A stretch of 64,000 nt of DNA from Parazoarcus communis SWub3 = DSM 12120 (GTDB lineage: Bacteria; Pseudomonadota; Gammaproteobacteria; Burkholderiales; Rhodocyclaceae): the NCBI RefSeq assembly GCF_003226565.1, contig NZ_QKOE01000007.1:62001-126000 (forward strand), written 5' to 3'. Positions 41,450 to 51,244 of this stretch are shown piece by piece. The notes under the pieces are model-generated. The model was not told where the DNA came from. It searched no databases and was given only the letters and a program-made list of their open reading frames with translations. Numbering within the stretch: position 1 is the first letter of the stretch; the number at the start of each line of letters is the position of its first letter. The translations under genes and the position numbers were made by a program.

Positions 41450-42109
41450 ATGGAATCGCTGATCTCGACCCTGGCCATCTGGGCCCTGCCGGTACTGTTG
41501 GCCATCACGCTGCATGAGGCAGCGCATGGTTATGTGGCGCGCCATTTCGGTGATCCAACGGCTGATCTTGCCGGGCGCATCACGCTCAATCCGCTCAAGC
41601 ACATCGACCCTGTCGGTACTGTTCTGGTGCCGGCGGGTATTCTTGCCCTGACCTCCTTGGTGGGGGCGGGTGGCATGCTGTTTGGCTGGGCCAAACCGGT
41701 GCCAGTCGATTTCGGACGTTTGCGCAAGCCCAAATCCGACATGTTCTGGGTGGCTGCGGCGGGGCCCTTCGTCAATCTGTTGATGGCGATTGCCTGGGCT
41801 GCATTGTTCAAGCTGGCAGTCACGTTGCCTTATACGGACTACACCGTGCCCATGATGAAGATGGCCGATGCCGGCATGCACATCAATGGCATCCTGATGC
41901 TGCTGAACCTGCTGCCAATCCCCCCCCTGGACGGAGGCCGCATTGCGGTCAGTCTGCTGCCGAACCGGCTGGCCTGGCAGTACGCGCGGCTCGAGCCCTT
42001 CGGTTTTCCGATTCTGCTGGTGTTGTTGTTTACCGGGGTGCTCGGCTCCATACTCGGCCCCTTGCTTGCGATGTTCCGTTTTGTTCTTGCGCTGTTTTTT
42101 GGACACTGA
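41450..42109 (+). CDS. M50-family (site-2) membrane metalloprotease
   Basis: 219 residues and about six membrane spans. The zinc-binding motif HEAAH is at 22-26 in the first span, and the third ligand lies in NLLPIPPLDGGR, which is characteristic of the short site-2 protease group (YwhC/RseP-like without PDZ). It probably cuts membrane proteins or peptides inside the bilayer; the substrate is unknown. It lies 46 bp after yciO and 8 bp before trpS, suggesting co-transcription. A TAGAAT sequence sits about 30 bases before the start. Confidence 0.88.
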   Translation: MESLISTLAIWALPVLLAITLHEAAHGYVARHFGDPTADLAGRITLNPLKHIDPVGTVLVPAGILALTSLVGAGGMLFGWAKPVPVDFGRLRKPKSDMFWVAAAGPFVNLLMAIAWAALFKLAVTLPYTDYTVPMMKMADAGMHINGILMLLNLLPIPPLDGGRIAVSLLPNRLAWQYARLEPFGFPILLVLLFTGVLGSILGPLLAMFRFVLALFFGH

Positions 42110-42117
42110 TACCTGCC

Positions 42118-43320
42118 ATGTACGCTGAACGCGTTCTTTCCGGCATGCGGCCCACTGGGCGGCTGCATCTTGGGCATTACCACGGAGTGCTCAAGAACTG
42201 GGTCAAGTTGCAGGAAGTGCATCCCTGTCTCTTCTTCGTGGCCGACTGGCATGCGCTGACCACCAACTACGACACGCCGCAGGTCATCGAGGATAGTGTG
42301 TGGGACATGGTCGTGGACTGGCTGGCTGCCGGCGTCGATCCCGCGCAGGCGACCTTGTTCATCCAGTCGCGCGTACCTGAACATGCTGAACTGCACTTGC
42401 TGCTGTCGATGATGTGTCCATTGGGCTGGCTGGAGCGGGTGCCAACCTACAAGGATCAGCAGGAAAAGCTTGCGGGCAAGGATCTGTCGACCTACGGTTT
42501 TCTGGGTTATCCCTTGCTGCAGTCGGCTGATATCCTGATCTATCGGGCCGATCAGGTGCCGGTAGGCGAGGATCAGGTGCCGCACGTCGAGTTGACGCGC
42601 GAGATCGCGCGCCGTTTCAATCATCTTTATGGTCGCGAGCCGGGTTTCGAGGACAAGGCGCGCGAGGCGGTACGCAAGCTCGGCAGCAAGCGTGCCCGTC
42701 TCTATGCCGAGCTGCGCACGCGCTTCCAGCAGGAGGGTGACGGTGAGGCGCTCGAGCAGGCCAAGGCCTTGCTGGAGGAAACCCAGAATCTGACGCTGGG
42801 TGATCGTGAGCGCCTGTATGGCTATCTCGAGGGTGGAGGCAAGATGATTCTGGCCGAGCCTGAGGCCTTGCTGACCGAGGCGCCGCGCATGCCGGGGCTG
42901 GATGGTCAGAAAATGTCAAAGTCTTACGCGAACACGATTTATCTGCGCGAGGGCGACGAGAGCGTCACGCGCAAGATCCGTACGATGCAGACCGATCCGG
43001 CCCGGGCTCGCCGCGCCGATCCGGGTGACCCGGAGAAGTGTCCGGTGTGGCAGTTTCACGTCATTTACTCGGACGACTCGACGCGTGCCTGGGTTCAGGA
43101 GGGGTGCCGCAGCGCCAGCATTGGCTGTGTCGAGTGCAAGCAACCGGTTATCGATGGTGTGCTGAAGGAGCAGGCCGTCCTGCGTGAGCGGGCCATGCCC
43201 TATGTCGAGGATCCCGGTCTGGTGCGCAACATCCTGGCGGATGGTTGTGAGCGCGCGCGCAAGCTCGCACAGGAAACCATGCGCGACGTCCGCGAGGCCA
43301 TGGGCCTCAGCTATGGCTAA
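42118..43320 (+). CDS. trpS: tryptophanyl-tRNA synthetase
   Basis: 400 residues, class I synthetase. The HIGH-type motif is LHLGHYHG (17-24) after the opening VLSGMRPTGR, and the KMSKS motif is intact in GQKMSKSYAN. ILIYRADQVPVGEDQVPHVE is the usual Trp/ATP-binding segment. Relative to the E. coli enzyme (334 residues) there is an insertion of about 60 residues between the Rossmann part and KMSKS (about 185-250), as in a group of betaproteobacterial enzymes. It lies directly downstream of the M50 protease. Confidence 0.96.
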   Translation: MYAERVLSGMRPTGRLHLGHYHGVLKNWVKLQEVHPCLFFVADWHALTTNYDTPQVIEDSVWDMVVDWLAAGVDPAQATLFIQSRVPEHAELHLLLSMMCPLGWLERVPTYKDQQEKLAGKDLSTYGFLGYPLLQSADILIYRADQVPVGEDQVPHVELTREIARRFNHLYGREPGFEDKAREAVRKLGSKRARLYAELRTRFQQEGDGEALEQAKALLEETQNLTLGDRERLYGYLEGGGKMILAEPEALLTEAPRMPGLDGQKMSKSYANTIYLREGDESVTRKIRTMQTDPARARRADPGDPEKCPVWQFHVIYSDDSTRAWVQEGCRSASIGCVECKQPVIDGVLKEQAVLRERAMPYVEDPGLVRNILADGCERARKLAQETMRDVREAMGLSYG

Positions 43321-43344
43321 AGTGTAATTAGCCGTGTGCGTGCA

Positions 43345-44202
43345 ATGAACGATCTGTCGATGGTGGCCGCAGGCAGCGTGCCGCTGCCTCTTGCGCCGGT
43401 TCAGGCAATCGACGACGGGGTGGCAATTGCACGTCTTTATGGCGAGCCTGTGCTCGAACTGCCAAAAGACCTGTATATTCCGCCCGACGCGTTGCAGATC
43501 ATCCTCGAGGCTTTCGAGGGGCCGCTCGATTTGCTGCTGTACCTGATCCGGCGTGCCAATCTGAACGTGCTCGACATCCCGATGGCGCCGTTGACGGTGC
43601 AGTATCTGGAATACGTCGAGGCCATGCGTGCCAACCATCTGGAGCTGGCGGCGGATTATCTGCTGATGGCCGCGATGCTGCTCGAGATCAAGTCGCGCAT
43701 GTTGTTGCCCAAGCCGCCGCGGGAGACGACCGAGGAGGAGGATCCGCGCGCCGAGCTGGTCCGGCGACTACTGGAGTACGAACAGACCAAGCTGGCGGCG
43801 GCGCGGCTGGATGTGTTGCCTCGCGCCGAGCGGGATTTTGAGTGGGTCAGCGTGTTTGTGGCCGAGAAGGTGGTCGAGCGTCTGCCCGAGGTCAGTTTGC
43901 ATGATCTGCAGCTGGCCTGGTTGCGTATCATGAAGAAGGCCAGGCTGAACCAGCATCATCGTGTCGGGCGCGAGCAGCTGTCGGTACGCGAGCATATGAG
44001 CGCGATCCTGCGTAAGCTTGGCGATGGCGAATATGTGGTTTTTGACGCCTTGTTCGATGCGTCGCTGGGTCCTGCCGGCCTGGTGGTGAGCTTCCTGGCT
44101 GTGCTGGAACTGGTCAAGGAGCGCTTGGTGGATGTCCTGCAGAACGAAGCTTTTGCACCGATTTACGTGAAACTGGCAGATGGATCCCGCGACAACGCCT
44201 GA
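43345..44202 (+). CDS. scpA: segregation and condensation protein A
   Basis: 285 residues, kleisin of the Smc-ScpAB condensin. After about 45 lineage-specific residues, the SMC-head-binding region appears (LEAFEGPLDLLLYLIRRANL) with LDIPMAPLTVQYLEYVEAM and LAADYLLMAAMLLEIKSRML. The C-terminal winged helix ends the protein. ATG 43345 is chosen over a GTG nine bases upstream. Its last 23 bases overlap scpB in another frame, so the two are coupled. No smc gene is in the window. Confidence 0.93.
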   Translation: MNDLSMVAAGSVPLPLAPVQAIDDGVAIARLYGEPVLELPKDLYIPPDALQIILEAFEGPLDLLLYLIRRANLNVLDIPMAPLTVQYLEYVEAMRANHLELAADYLLMAAMLLEIKSRMLLPKPPRETTEEEDPRAELVRRLLEYEQTKLAAARLDVLPRAERDFEWVSVFVAEKVVERLPEVSLHDLQLAWLRIMKKARLNQHHRVGREQLSVREHMSAILRKLGDGEYVVFDALFDASLGPAGLVVSFLAVLELVKERLVDVLQNEAFAPIYVKLADGSRDNA

Positions 44203-44782
44203 GCATTACAAGCGGATCATCGAGGCGGCGCTGCTGGCGACACCAGCAGCCTTGCCGTATTCTGCATTACGCCAGCTTTTTGACGAAGATCCGGGCAATG
44301 ATCTTGTTCGCCGCCTGGTCGACGAGCTCAAATCCGAGTGGGACGCTGCGCAGCGTGGTGTCGAACTGGTTCAGCTTGCCAGTGGTTGGCGGTTTCAGAC
44401 GAGGGTGGAATATCAGGTCTACCTCGATCGTCTCAAAGATGAAAAGCCGCCGCGCTATTCGCGTGCGGTGATGGAAACACTGGCGATCATCGCCTACCGG
44501 CAGCCGGTCACGCGTGGCGACATCGAGGATATCCGCGGTGTGGCTGTGTCGCCCGGCGTGCTGAAAACCCTGGAATCGCGCGGCTGGATCGACATTGTCG
44601 GTCACCGCGACACGCCGGGCCGACCGGCCCTGTTCGCCACCACGCGGCGATTCCTGGATGATATGGGTTTGCGCAGCCTTACCGAGCTGCCTGCTCTCAC
44701 CGAAATCGAAAGGATCATGGATCTTGTCGACACCAGCCAAATCGAAGCGGCCGCTGAGGTCGCCCCGCAAGAAAACGACTGA
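44180..44782 (+). CDS. scpB: segregation and condensation protein B
   Basis: 200 residues with two winged helices that bind ScpA. Conserved segments are [30 protein letters not shown] and [20 protein letters not shown] followed by [20 protein letters not shown]. It overlaps scpA by 23 bp. Its 3' end probably overlaps the start of rluB. Confidence 0.94.
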   Translation: MDPATTPEHYKRIIEAALLATPAALPYSALRQLFDEDPGNDLVRRLVDELKSEWDAAQRGVELVQLASGWRFQTRVEYQVYLDRLKDEKPPRYSRAVMETLAIIAYRQPVTRGDIEDIRGVAVSPGVLKTLESRGWIDIVGHRDTPGRPALFATTRRFLDDMGLRSLTELPALTEIERIMDLVDTSQIEAAAEVAPQEND

Positions 44783-45770
44783 GTCTGGGGCACGGGACGA
44801 GGGATTGTCCGCCCGTAGTCGTGGACGCCGTGCGCATGACGACGAGTCCACTGCGGCATTGCGTCCGGATGCTCACAAATCTGCATTGGGCACGCCGTCC
44901 GGCATGAAGCCGGAGGGGCCGGGGCGGGTGCGCAGGCGCGCCGGTGGTCGGGATCAGCCGACGACGCTGTCCGAGCCGGAGCGTTTGCAGAAGGTGCTGG
45001 CGCAAGCGGGCGTTGCCTCGCGGCGGGAGATCGAGGAGTGGGTCATTGCCGGGCGCATCTCCGTGAATGGCTTGCCCGCCTCCCTGGGGCAGAAGATCGG
45101 GCCGGGGGATCGAGTCAAGGTCAACGGCAAGTTGATTCCACTTCGTTTTACGCAACGAACGCCCAGGGTGCTGATCTACCATAAGCCTGAGGGGGAGATT
45201 GTTTCGCGCGACGATCCTGAGGGCAGGCCGACCGTATTCGAGCGTCTCCCGGTCCTTGCCAAGGGGCGCTGGCTGGCTGTTGGGCGGCTGGATTTCAATA
45301 CCTCAGGACTGCTGCTGTTTACCAATGACGGTGATCTTGCGAACCGACTGATGCATCCGCGTTACCAGATCGACCGCGAGTACGCGGTCAGGTTGTTGGG
45401 TGAGCTGACTGAGGAGCAGGCGCGTCTGCTGACTGAGGGCATCGAGCTCGACGACGGTCCGGCACGCTTCAATACCTTGGTCGGTGCAGGCGGAGAAGGG
45501 GTGAATCACTGGTATCACGTCACGCTGTCCGAAGGGCGCAACCGCGAAGTCCGGCGTATGTTCGAAGCGGTGGGCTTGACGGTCAGCCGCTTGATGCGGG
45601 TGCGTTATGGTCCGGTCGTGCTGTCGTCGCGGCTCAAGCGTGGCATGTGGATGGAGATGCCCGAGGCCGAGGTTTGTAGTTTGGCAGGCCTGCCGCCCCC
45701 GGTGCCCAAGCCGGGCGGTCGTGGAAAACCACCTGAGCCCAAGTTGCGGCGTACGATGCCCAGGGTCTGA
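44724..45770 (+). CDS. rluB: 23S rRNA pseudouridine(2605) synthase RluB
   Basis: About 348 residues. An S4 RNA-binding domain ([20 protein letters not shown]) precedes the RsuA/RluB/E/F catalytic domain, whose active-site motif is [20 protein letters not shown] with the catalytic aspartate. It modifies U2605 (E. coli numbering) in 23S rRNA. The start is uncertain. A TTG at 44724 has AAAGGA nine bases upstream and gives a basic N-terminus ([16 protein letters not shown]) overlapping scpB by 59 bp; the first in-frame ATG is at 44904. Both ends of the protein are basic and Pro-rich, which probably aids rRNA binding. Confidence 0.9.
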   Translation: MSTPAKSKRPLRSPRKKTTESGARDEGLSARSRGRRAHDDESTAALRPDAHKSALGTPSGMKPEGPGRVRRRAGGRDQPTTLSEPERLQKVLAQAGVASRREIEEWVIAGRISVNGLPASLGQKIGPGDRVKVNGKLIPLRFTQRTPRVLIYHKPEGEIVSRDDPEGRPTVFERLPVLAKGRWLAVGRLDFNTSGLLLFTNDGDLANRLMHPRYQIDREYAVRLLGELTEEQARLLTEGIELDDGPARFNTLVGAGGEGVNHWYHVTLSEGRNREVRRMFEAVGLTVSRLMRVRYGPVVLSSRLKRGMWMEMPEAEVCSLAGLPPPVPKPGGRGKPPEPKLRRTMPRV

Positions 45771-45871
45771 GGACGGGCGGTTCAGCGGGAGGCAGGGTTC
45801 AGTCGGTCGCATACGGGTAGGGGTTCGATACCTCCTCGCCTGCGGGGCAAATCACGGATAGTCCGTCCGGT

Positions 45872-45901
45872 TTGCCTGCCGCGGGCTTTTTGCGTTATAC
45901 T
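45872..45901 (+). promoter_or_regulatory. promoter of the rimP-nusA-infB operon
   Basis: TTGCCT (45872-45877) and TATACT (45896-45901) are 18 bp apart. A start near 45908 would give a leader of about 107 nt before rimP, containing the terminator at 45968-45989. The preceding 45771-45871 shows no gene. Confidence 0.65.
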
Positions 45902-45967
45902 CCAAAGGCTTTGACGGGTGCTCTGCAAGAATGCGGCAACCTGTCTCGCCGGTTGAAGTCAACATGG

Positions 45968-45989
45968 ATGGGCGTTTCGCCCATTTTTT
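45968..45989 (+). terminator. intrinsic terminator inside the rimP leader (putative attenuator)
   Basis: A 7-bp perfect stem, ATGGGCG-TTT-CGCCCAT, runs into six T. It lies between the operon promoter and the rimP start, 25 bases before the latter, so it would cut off most transcripts unless read through. Placement ahead of nusA, itself a termination factor, suggests feedback control. Confidence 0.75.
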
Positions 45990-46014
45990 ATTTGTGGTCG
46001 TGGATGGCAAGGGT

Positions 46015-46449
46015 ATGCGTGTGGATCTGGGAAGTCTGATCGAGCAGGTCGTCAATGGGCTCGGTTTCGAGTTGGTTGACGTCGAGCTCTCGCCGAAAGG
46101 GCGTCTGTTGCGCGTATTCATCGATATCGAGCGTGGTATCACGGTTGATGATTGCGCCACGGTCAGTAACCAGTTGACCCGCGTCTTCGAGGTTGAAAAT
46201 GTCGATTACGACCGCCTTGAAGTCTCGTCTCCGGGCCTGGATCGGCCGATCAAGAAAGCGGCGGATTTCGAACGTTTTGCCGGGCAGGAGATTCAGTTGC
46301 GGACCTCGCTGCCGGTGGGTAGTCAGCGTAATTTTGTAGGTGTGCTGCAAGGAATGCGCGATGGCGCGGTCGTGCTTGTGACCGACAAGGGCGAATTGCA
46401 GATTTCCTTCGATGATGTCGAGAAGGCACGCCTTGTTCCGAAATTTTAA
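46015..46449 (+). CDS. rimP: ribosome maturation factor RimP
   Basis: 144 residues, typical length. RimP motifs are LGFELVDVELSPKGRLLRVF, IDIERGITVDDCATVS and YDRLEVSSPGLDRPIKKAADF. It assists 30S assembly. The ATG at 46015 follows the attenuator hairpin; the upstream in-frame ATG region runs through that hairpin and is rejected. First gene of rimP-nusA-infB-rbfA-truB. Confidence 0.95.
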   Translation: MRVDLGSLIEQVVNGLGFELVDVELSPKGRLLRVFIDIERGITVDDCATVSNQLTRVFEVENVDYDRLEVSSPGLDRPIKKAADFERFAGQEIQLRTSLPVGSQRNFVGVLQGMRDGAVVLVTDKGELQISFDDVEKARLVPKF

Positions 46450-46476
46450 GACTGTGGATGTGGAGGTTTTCCTGAA

Positions 46477-47952
46477 ATGAGCCGCGAGATTCTGCTGCTT
46501 GTTGATGCGCTGGCGCGTGAGAAGAACGTCGCCAAAGACATCGTTTTTGGCGCGCTGGAGTCGGCGCTTGCCTCCGCGACCAAGAAACGCGTTCATGACG
46601 ACGCTGACGTGGTGGTGCGTATCGATCGCGATACGGGTGACTATGAGTCTGCCCGCCGCTGGGTTGTGATGCTTGACGAAGACGTGACCAATGACGAGGC
46701 CGAAATGGGTCTCATCGATGCGCGTGATGTCAATCCGGATATCAAGGTCGGTGATTTCATTGAAGAGCCGCTCGAGCCGATCGATTTCGGCCGTATTGGC
46801 GCTCAGGCTGCGAAGCAGGTCATCCTGCAGAAAATTCGTGACGCCGAGCGTGAGCAGGTGCTCAATGACTTTCTCGATCGTAAGGAATTCCTGGTTTCGG
46901 GTTCCATCAAGCGTATGGAGCGTGGTAGTGCGATCATCGAAGTCGGCCGCATGGAGGCTGTGTTGCCGCGTGACCAGCAGATTCCGCGTGAGAACCTGCG
47001 TGTCGGTGACCGGGTCAAGGCCTATTTGCTGAAGATCGATCGCGGCGCCCGTGGTCCGCAACTGATCCTGTCGCGCACCGCGCCCGAGTTTCTGATGAAA
47101 CTGTTCGAGCTCGAAGTGCCCGAGATCGAAGATGGTCTGCTTGAGATCAAGGCTTGCGCGCGTGATCCCGGTCTGCGTGCCAAGGTCGCCGTCAAGTCCA
47201 ACGATCCGCGCATCGATCCGATCGGTACTTGCGTTGGCCTTCGTGGCTCGCGGGTGACGGCAGTGCGCAACGAAATCGGTGGTGAGCAGATCGACATCAT
47301 CGTCTGGGCTGCAGATCCTGCCCAGTTCGTGATTGCGGCGCTGCAGCCGGCTGAAGTGATGTCCATCGTGGTTGATGAAGAGTCCCATGCGATGGATGTG
47401 GTGGTCGACGAGAACAATCTCGCGATCTCGATCGGTCGCAATGGCCAGAATGTGAAGCTTGCATCCGAGCTCACTGGCTGGACCATCAATCTGATGAGCG
47501 AGCAGGAGTCCGCTGCCCGCTCCGAGCAGGAACGTGGTGCGCTGCGTTCGCTGTTCATGGCCAAGCTCGATGTGGATGAAGAGGTTGCCGACATCCTGAT
47601 CGACGAAGGTTTCTCCTCGCTGGAGGAGATTGCCTACGTACCGCTGGCTGAAATGCTGGAAATCGAGGCCTTCGACGAAGACACCGTCAATGAGTTGCGC
47701 AACCGCGCACGCAACGTGTTGTTGACCGAAGCCATCGTGACCGAGGAGCAACTGGAGACCGTTTCCGACGATCTGCTCAGCCTCGAAGGCATGGACAAGA
47801 CGCTCGCTGCAGCACTGGCGGGTCACGAGATTCGCACCCGGGATGACCTGGCCGACCTTGCGGTCGACGAGTTGGTCGAGATGGCCGGGATCGACGAAGA
47901 ACGAGCCAAGGCGCTGATCTCTGTTGCGCGCGCCCACTGGTTCGAAGAATGA
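46477..47952 (+). CDS. nusA: transcription termination/antitermination factor NusA
   Basis: 491 residues. N-terminal RNA-polymerase-binding domain (1-130), S1 domain ([20 protein letters not shown]), KH1 and KH2 ([37 protein letters not shown]), and two acidic C-terminal repeats (about 365-490; [20 protein letters not shown] and [20 protein letters not shown]) as in E. coli-type NusA. It modulates pausing, termination and antitermination, so it could act on the attenuator in its own operon. It lies 27 bp after rimP. Confidence 0.96.
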   Translation: MSREILLLVDALAREKNVAKDIVFGALESALASATKKRVHDDADVVVRIDRDTGDYESARRWVVMLDEDVTNDEAEMGLIDARDVNPDIKVGDFIEEPLEPIDFGRIGAQAAKQVILQKIRDAEREQVLNDFLDRKEFLVSGSIKRMERGSAIIEVGRMEAVLPRDQQIPRENLRVGDRVKAYLLKIDRGARGPQLILSRTAPEFLMKLFELEVPEIEDGLLEIKACARDPGLRAKVAVKSNDPRIDPIGTCVGLRGSRVTAVRNEIGGEQIDIIVWAADPAQFVIAALQPAEVMSIVVDEESHAMDVVVDENNLAISIGRNGQNVKLASELTGWTINLMSEQESAARSEQERGALRSLFMAKLDVDEEVADILIDEGFSSLEEIAYVPLAEMLEIEAFDEDTVNELRNRARNVLLTEAIVTEEQLETVSDDLLSLEGMDKTLAAALAGHEIRTRDDLADLAVDELVEMAGIDEERAKALISVARAHWFEE

Positions 47953-47965
47953 CGGGAGGGCAGTA

Positions 47966-50854
47966 ATGGAACAGATGAGCGTGACCCAGTTTGCCGGCGA
48001 ACTGAAAATGCCGGCGGCGGCGCTGCTCGAGCAGTTGAAGCGTGCCGGTGTGGAAAAGTCCGGTGCCAACGATTTGCTGACTGAGCAGGACAAGGCTCGC
48101 CTGCTCGAGTACCTGCGCCGCGCGCACGGTGATGTCGAGCCCAAGGGCAAGATCACCCTGACCCGGAAGCAGACCTCCGAAATTCGTGCCACCGATTCCA
48201 CGGGCCGTGCCCGTACCGTTCAGGTCGAGGTTCGCAAGAAGCGGACTTTCGTCAAGCGTGACGAGCTTGCAGGTGACGTGACGTCGGCTGAAGCTGCAGC
48301 CTCGTTGGGCGATGAGGAGCTCGTGCCTGCTGATGCACCGGAAGCGATTGTTGTGGCTGAGCCTGTGGCGCCGGAAGTGGTTGCTGAAGTTGCGCCTGTT
48401 CCTGAATCTGCTCCCGAGTCTGTAACCGAACCCGAGCCTGCGCCCGAGCCCGAGTCTGTACCCGAGATGCCGGCAGTTGCGGTTGTTGAGGAGCCAGCTG
48501 TCGTTGCTGAGCCCGTTGCGCCGGTCATCGAGCCTGAGCCCGTGGTTGAGGCCAAGCCGGAAGTCAAGCCCGAAGTGGCTGTCGAACCCTCACGTCCGAC
48601 GACCGTGGTGCGTCCGCGTCCCGTACCGATCAATCAGATCATCAGCGAAGAAGAGATGGCCGCTCGCGAACGCGAAGCGCGTCGTCACCGTGAGCTGATC
48701 GAACGGCAGCAGGCTGACCTGCGCGCCCGCCAGGAGCGCGAGGCAGCGGCCAAGGCGGCTGCGGAAGCGCGCCGGCTCGAGGAAGAGGCTCGCGTGCGTG
48801 CCGAACAGCAGCGCAAGGAAGAGGCCTCCCGTCCGGTAGAGGCTGCCAAGCCTGCCGCGAAGAACACGACCGGTACGCTGCATCGTCCCGCCAAGGCTGA
48901 AGATGGCGCGAGCAAGGACGCCGGTGCCAAGCGCGGTGCGCGTGAGAACGAGAGCTCCAAGCGACGTGGCATCAAGACGCGTGGTGAAGTGGGTGCTCCC
49001 GCAGCCGGTAATGCCTGGCGTGGCGCCAAGGGTGGTGGCCGTCATGGTCGTCATCAACAGGACGATCGCCAGAGCTTCCAGGCCCCTAGCGAACCCATCG
49101 TCCGCGAAGTGCATGTGCCTGAAACCATCACCGTGGCCGAGCTCGCCCACAAGATGTCGGTGAAGGCGACCGAGGTCATCAAGGCTCTGATGAAGATGGG
49201 CATGATGGTGACCATCAACCAGGTGCTGGACCAGGAAACGGCGATGATCATCGTCGAGGAAATGGGCCACAAGGCGCTCGCTGCCAAGCTGGACGATCCG
49301 GATGCCTTCCTCGAGGAGCACGACGAACACAAGGATGTCGAGTTGGTCTCGCGTGCGCCGGTGGTCACGGTCATGGGCCACGTTGACCACGGCAAGACCT
49401 CGCTGCTCGACTACATCCGCCGTGCCAAAGTGGCGGCGGGTGAGGCTGGCGGCATTACCCAGCATATCGGTGCATACCACGTGGAGACCCCGCGCGGCAT
49501 GATCACCTTCCTCGATACGCCGGGTCACGAGGCATTCACCGCGATGCGGGCCCGTGGTGCCAAGGCAACCGACATCGTCATCCTGGTGGTGGCGGCGGAC
49601 GATGGTGTGATGCCGCAGACCCGCGAGGCCATCCATCACGCCAAGGCTGCCAACGTGCCGCTGGTGGTGGCGATCACCAAGATCGACAAGCCCGATGCCA
49701 ACATCGAGCGCGTCAAGCAGGAACTCGTCGCCGAAAGCGTGATTCCGGAAGAATACGGTGGCGACACCATGTTCATGCCTGTGTCGGCCAAGAGTGGTGA
49801 TGGCGTTGATGCGCTGCTCGAGGCGGTCCTGCTGCAGGCCGAAGTGCTGGAATTGCAGGCGGCGGTCGAAGCGCCGGCCAAGGGGTTGATTGTTGAAGCC
49901 CGTCTGGATAAGGGGCGTGGTCCGGTAGCGTCGCTGCTGGTGCAGTCTGGCACGCTGCGCAAGGGTGACGTGTTGCTGGTGGGTGCGACCTTTGGCCGTA
50001 TTCGTGCCATGCTGGACGAGAACGGCAAGCCGATTGACGAAGCCGGTCCCTCGATTCCGGTCGAGATTCTGGGCTTGTCCGATGTGCCGGCGGCGGGCGA
50101 TGAAGCCATCGCACTGGCCGATGAAAAGAAGGCACGCGAAATCGCCTTGTTCCGTCAGGGCAAGTTCCGCGATGTCAAGTTGGCCAAGCAGCAGGCTGCA
50201 AAACTCGAAAGCATGTTCGAGCAGATGGCCGAAGGCGAGGTCAAGAGTCTGCCGCTCATCATCAAGGCCGACGTGCAGGGTTCGCAGGAAGCCTTGGTGC
50301 AGTCTCTGGTCAAGTTGTCGAACGACGAAGTGCGGGTCAATGTCATCCACGCAGCGGTCGGTGCGATCTCCGAGTCGGACGTCAACCTGGCGCAGGCGTC
50401 GGGTGCGGTCATCATTGGCTTCAACACCCGTGCTGATGCGGGTGCGCGCAAGCTGGCCGAGACCTTCGGTGTCGATATCCGCTACTACAACATCATCTAC
50501 GATGCCGTGGATGAGGTGAAATCCGCCTTGTCCGGCATGCTGTCGCCGGAGAAGCGTGAGGAGATCATCGGCATGGTCGAGATCCGCCAGGTGTTCAACA
50601 TCTCCAAGGTGGGTGCGGTCGCCGGTTGTTATGTGCTTGAGGGTCTGGTCAAGCGTGGTTCCTCGGTTCGTCTGCTGCGCAACCACACCGTGGTCTGGAG
50701 TGGCGAGCTCGAGTCGCTCAAGCGTTTCAAGGACGACGTCAAGGAAGTCAAGTTCGGGTACGAGTGTGGTCTGCAGTTGCGCAACTACAATGACATCCAG
50801 GAAGGCGACCAGCTCGAGGTGTTCGAGATCAAGGAAGTGGCGAGGACGCTGTAA
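47966..50854 (+). CDS. infB: translation initiation factor IF-2
   Basis: 962 residues. IF2_N domain ([20 protein letters not shown]), then a long low-complexity linker: a Pro/Glu/Val-rich acidic stretch (about 110-210), an Arg/Glu/Ala coiled coil (about 220-300) and a basic Lys/Gly part. A second IF2_N motif ([20 protein letters not shown]) precedes the G domain with GHVDHGKTS near 470, DTPGHE, and NKID-type ITKID. It positions fMet-tRNA on the ribosome. GGGAGG precedes ATG 47966, 13 bp after nusA. The linker DNA has imperfect short repeats encoding PEPEP-like units. Confidence 0.96.
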   Translation: MEQMSVTQFAGELKMPAAALLEQLKRAGVEKSGANDLLTEQDKARLLEYLRRAHGDVEPKGKITLTRKQTSEIRATDSTGRARTVQVEVRKKRTFVKRDELAGDVTSAEAAASLGDEELVPADAPEAIVVAEPVAPEVVAEVAPVPESAPESVTEPEPAPEPESVPEMPAVAVVEEPAVVAEPVAPVIEPEPVVEAKPEVKPEVAVEPSRPTTVVRPRPVPINQIISEEEMAAREREARRHRELIERQQADLRARQEREAAAKAAAEARRLEEEARVRAEQQRKEEASRPVEAAKPAAKNTTGTLHRPAKAEDGASKDAGAKRGARENESSKRRGIKTRGEVGAPAAGNAWRGAKGGGRHGRHQQDDRQSFQAPSEPIVREVHVPETITVAELAHKMSVKATEVIKALMKMGMMVTINQVLDQETAMIIVEEMGHKALAAKLDDPDAFLEEHDEHKDVELVSRAPVVTVMGHVDHGKTSLLDYIRRAKVAAGEAGGITQHIGAYHVETPRGMITFLDTPGHEAFTAMRARGAKATDIVILVVAADDGVMPQTREAIHHAKAANVPLVVAITKIDKPDANIERVKQELVAESVIPEEYGGDTMFMPVSAKSGDGVDALLEAVLLQAEVLELQAAVEAPAKGLIVEARLDKGRGPVASLLVQSGTLRKGDVLLVGATFGRIRAMLDENGKPIDEAGPSIPVEILGLSDVPAAGDEAIALADEKKAREIALFRQGKFRDVKLAKQQAAKLESMFEQMAEGEVKSLPLIIKADVQGSQEALVQSLVKLSNDEVRVNVIHAAVGAISESDVNLAQASGAVIIGFNTRADAGARKLAETFGVDIRYYNIIYDAVDEVKSALSGMLSPEKREEIIGMVEIRQVFNISKVGAVAGCYVLEGLVKRGSSVRLLRNHTVVWSGELESLKRFKDDVKEVKFGYECGLQLRNYNDIQEGDQLEVFEIKEVARTL

Positions 50855-50857
50855 GCA

Positions 50858-51241
50858 ATGCCCAAGGAGTATTCCCGCAGTCAGCGCGTGGTGGAGCAGA
50901 TCCGCCGCGAGCTGGCAGAGTTGATCCGTCTTGAGGTGAAGGACCCGCGCGTCGGGTTCATCACCTTGACTGATGTCGAGATCACCCCCGATTACGCCCA
51001 CGCCAAGGTGTTCTTCACTTCGATGACCGGCGAGGAGAGCGTCCCGGAGATCCTCCAGGGCTTGCGTCGCGCCAGTGGTTTCCTGCGTCGCGAATTGGGG
51101 CGTCGTATCCGTATCCATACCATTCCGGAGCTGCACTTTCAGTACGACCGGTCGGTGGAGGAGGGCAGCAGGCTGTCCCAACTCATCGACAAGACGGTGC
51201 GTGAGGACGAGGCACGCGGTCGGGACGACGGCGAAGACTGA
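50858..51241 (+). CDS. rbfA: ribosome-binding factor A
   Basis: 127 residues, KH-like fold: VVEQIRRELAELIRLEVKDP, VGFITLTDVEITPDYAHAKV, LRRELGRRIRIHTIPELHF and SRLSQLID. It binds the 30S subunit for 16S rRNA 5' maturation and cold growth. It is three bases after infB's stop and three before truB's start. Confidence 0.96.
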   Translation: MPKEYSRSQRVVEQIRRELAELIRLEVKDPRVGFITLTDVEITPDYAHAKVFFTSMTGEESVPEILQGLRRASGFLRRELGRRIRIHTIPELHFQYDRSVEEGSRLSQLIDKTVREDEARGRDDGED

Positions 51242-51244
51242 TCC

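Noticed and set aside
45815-45838. tRNA-like T arm (GGTTCGATACC region) upstream of rimP
   Set aside because: No acceptor, D or anticodon stem can be formed around it; probably chance or a relic.
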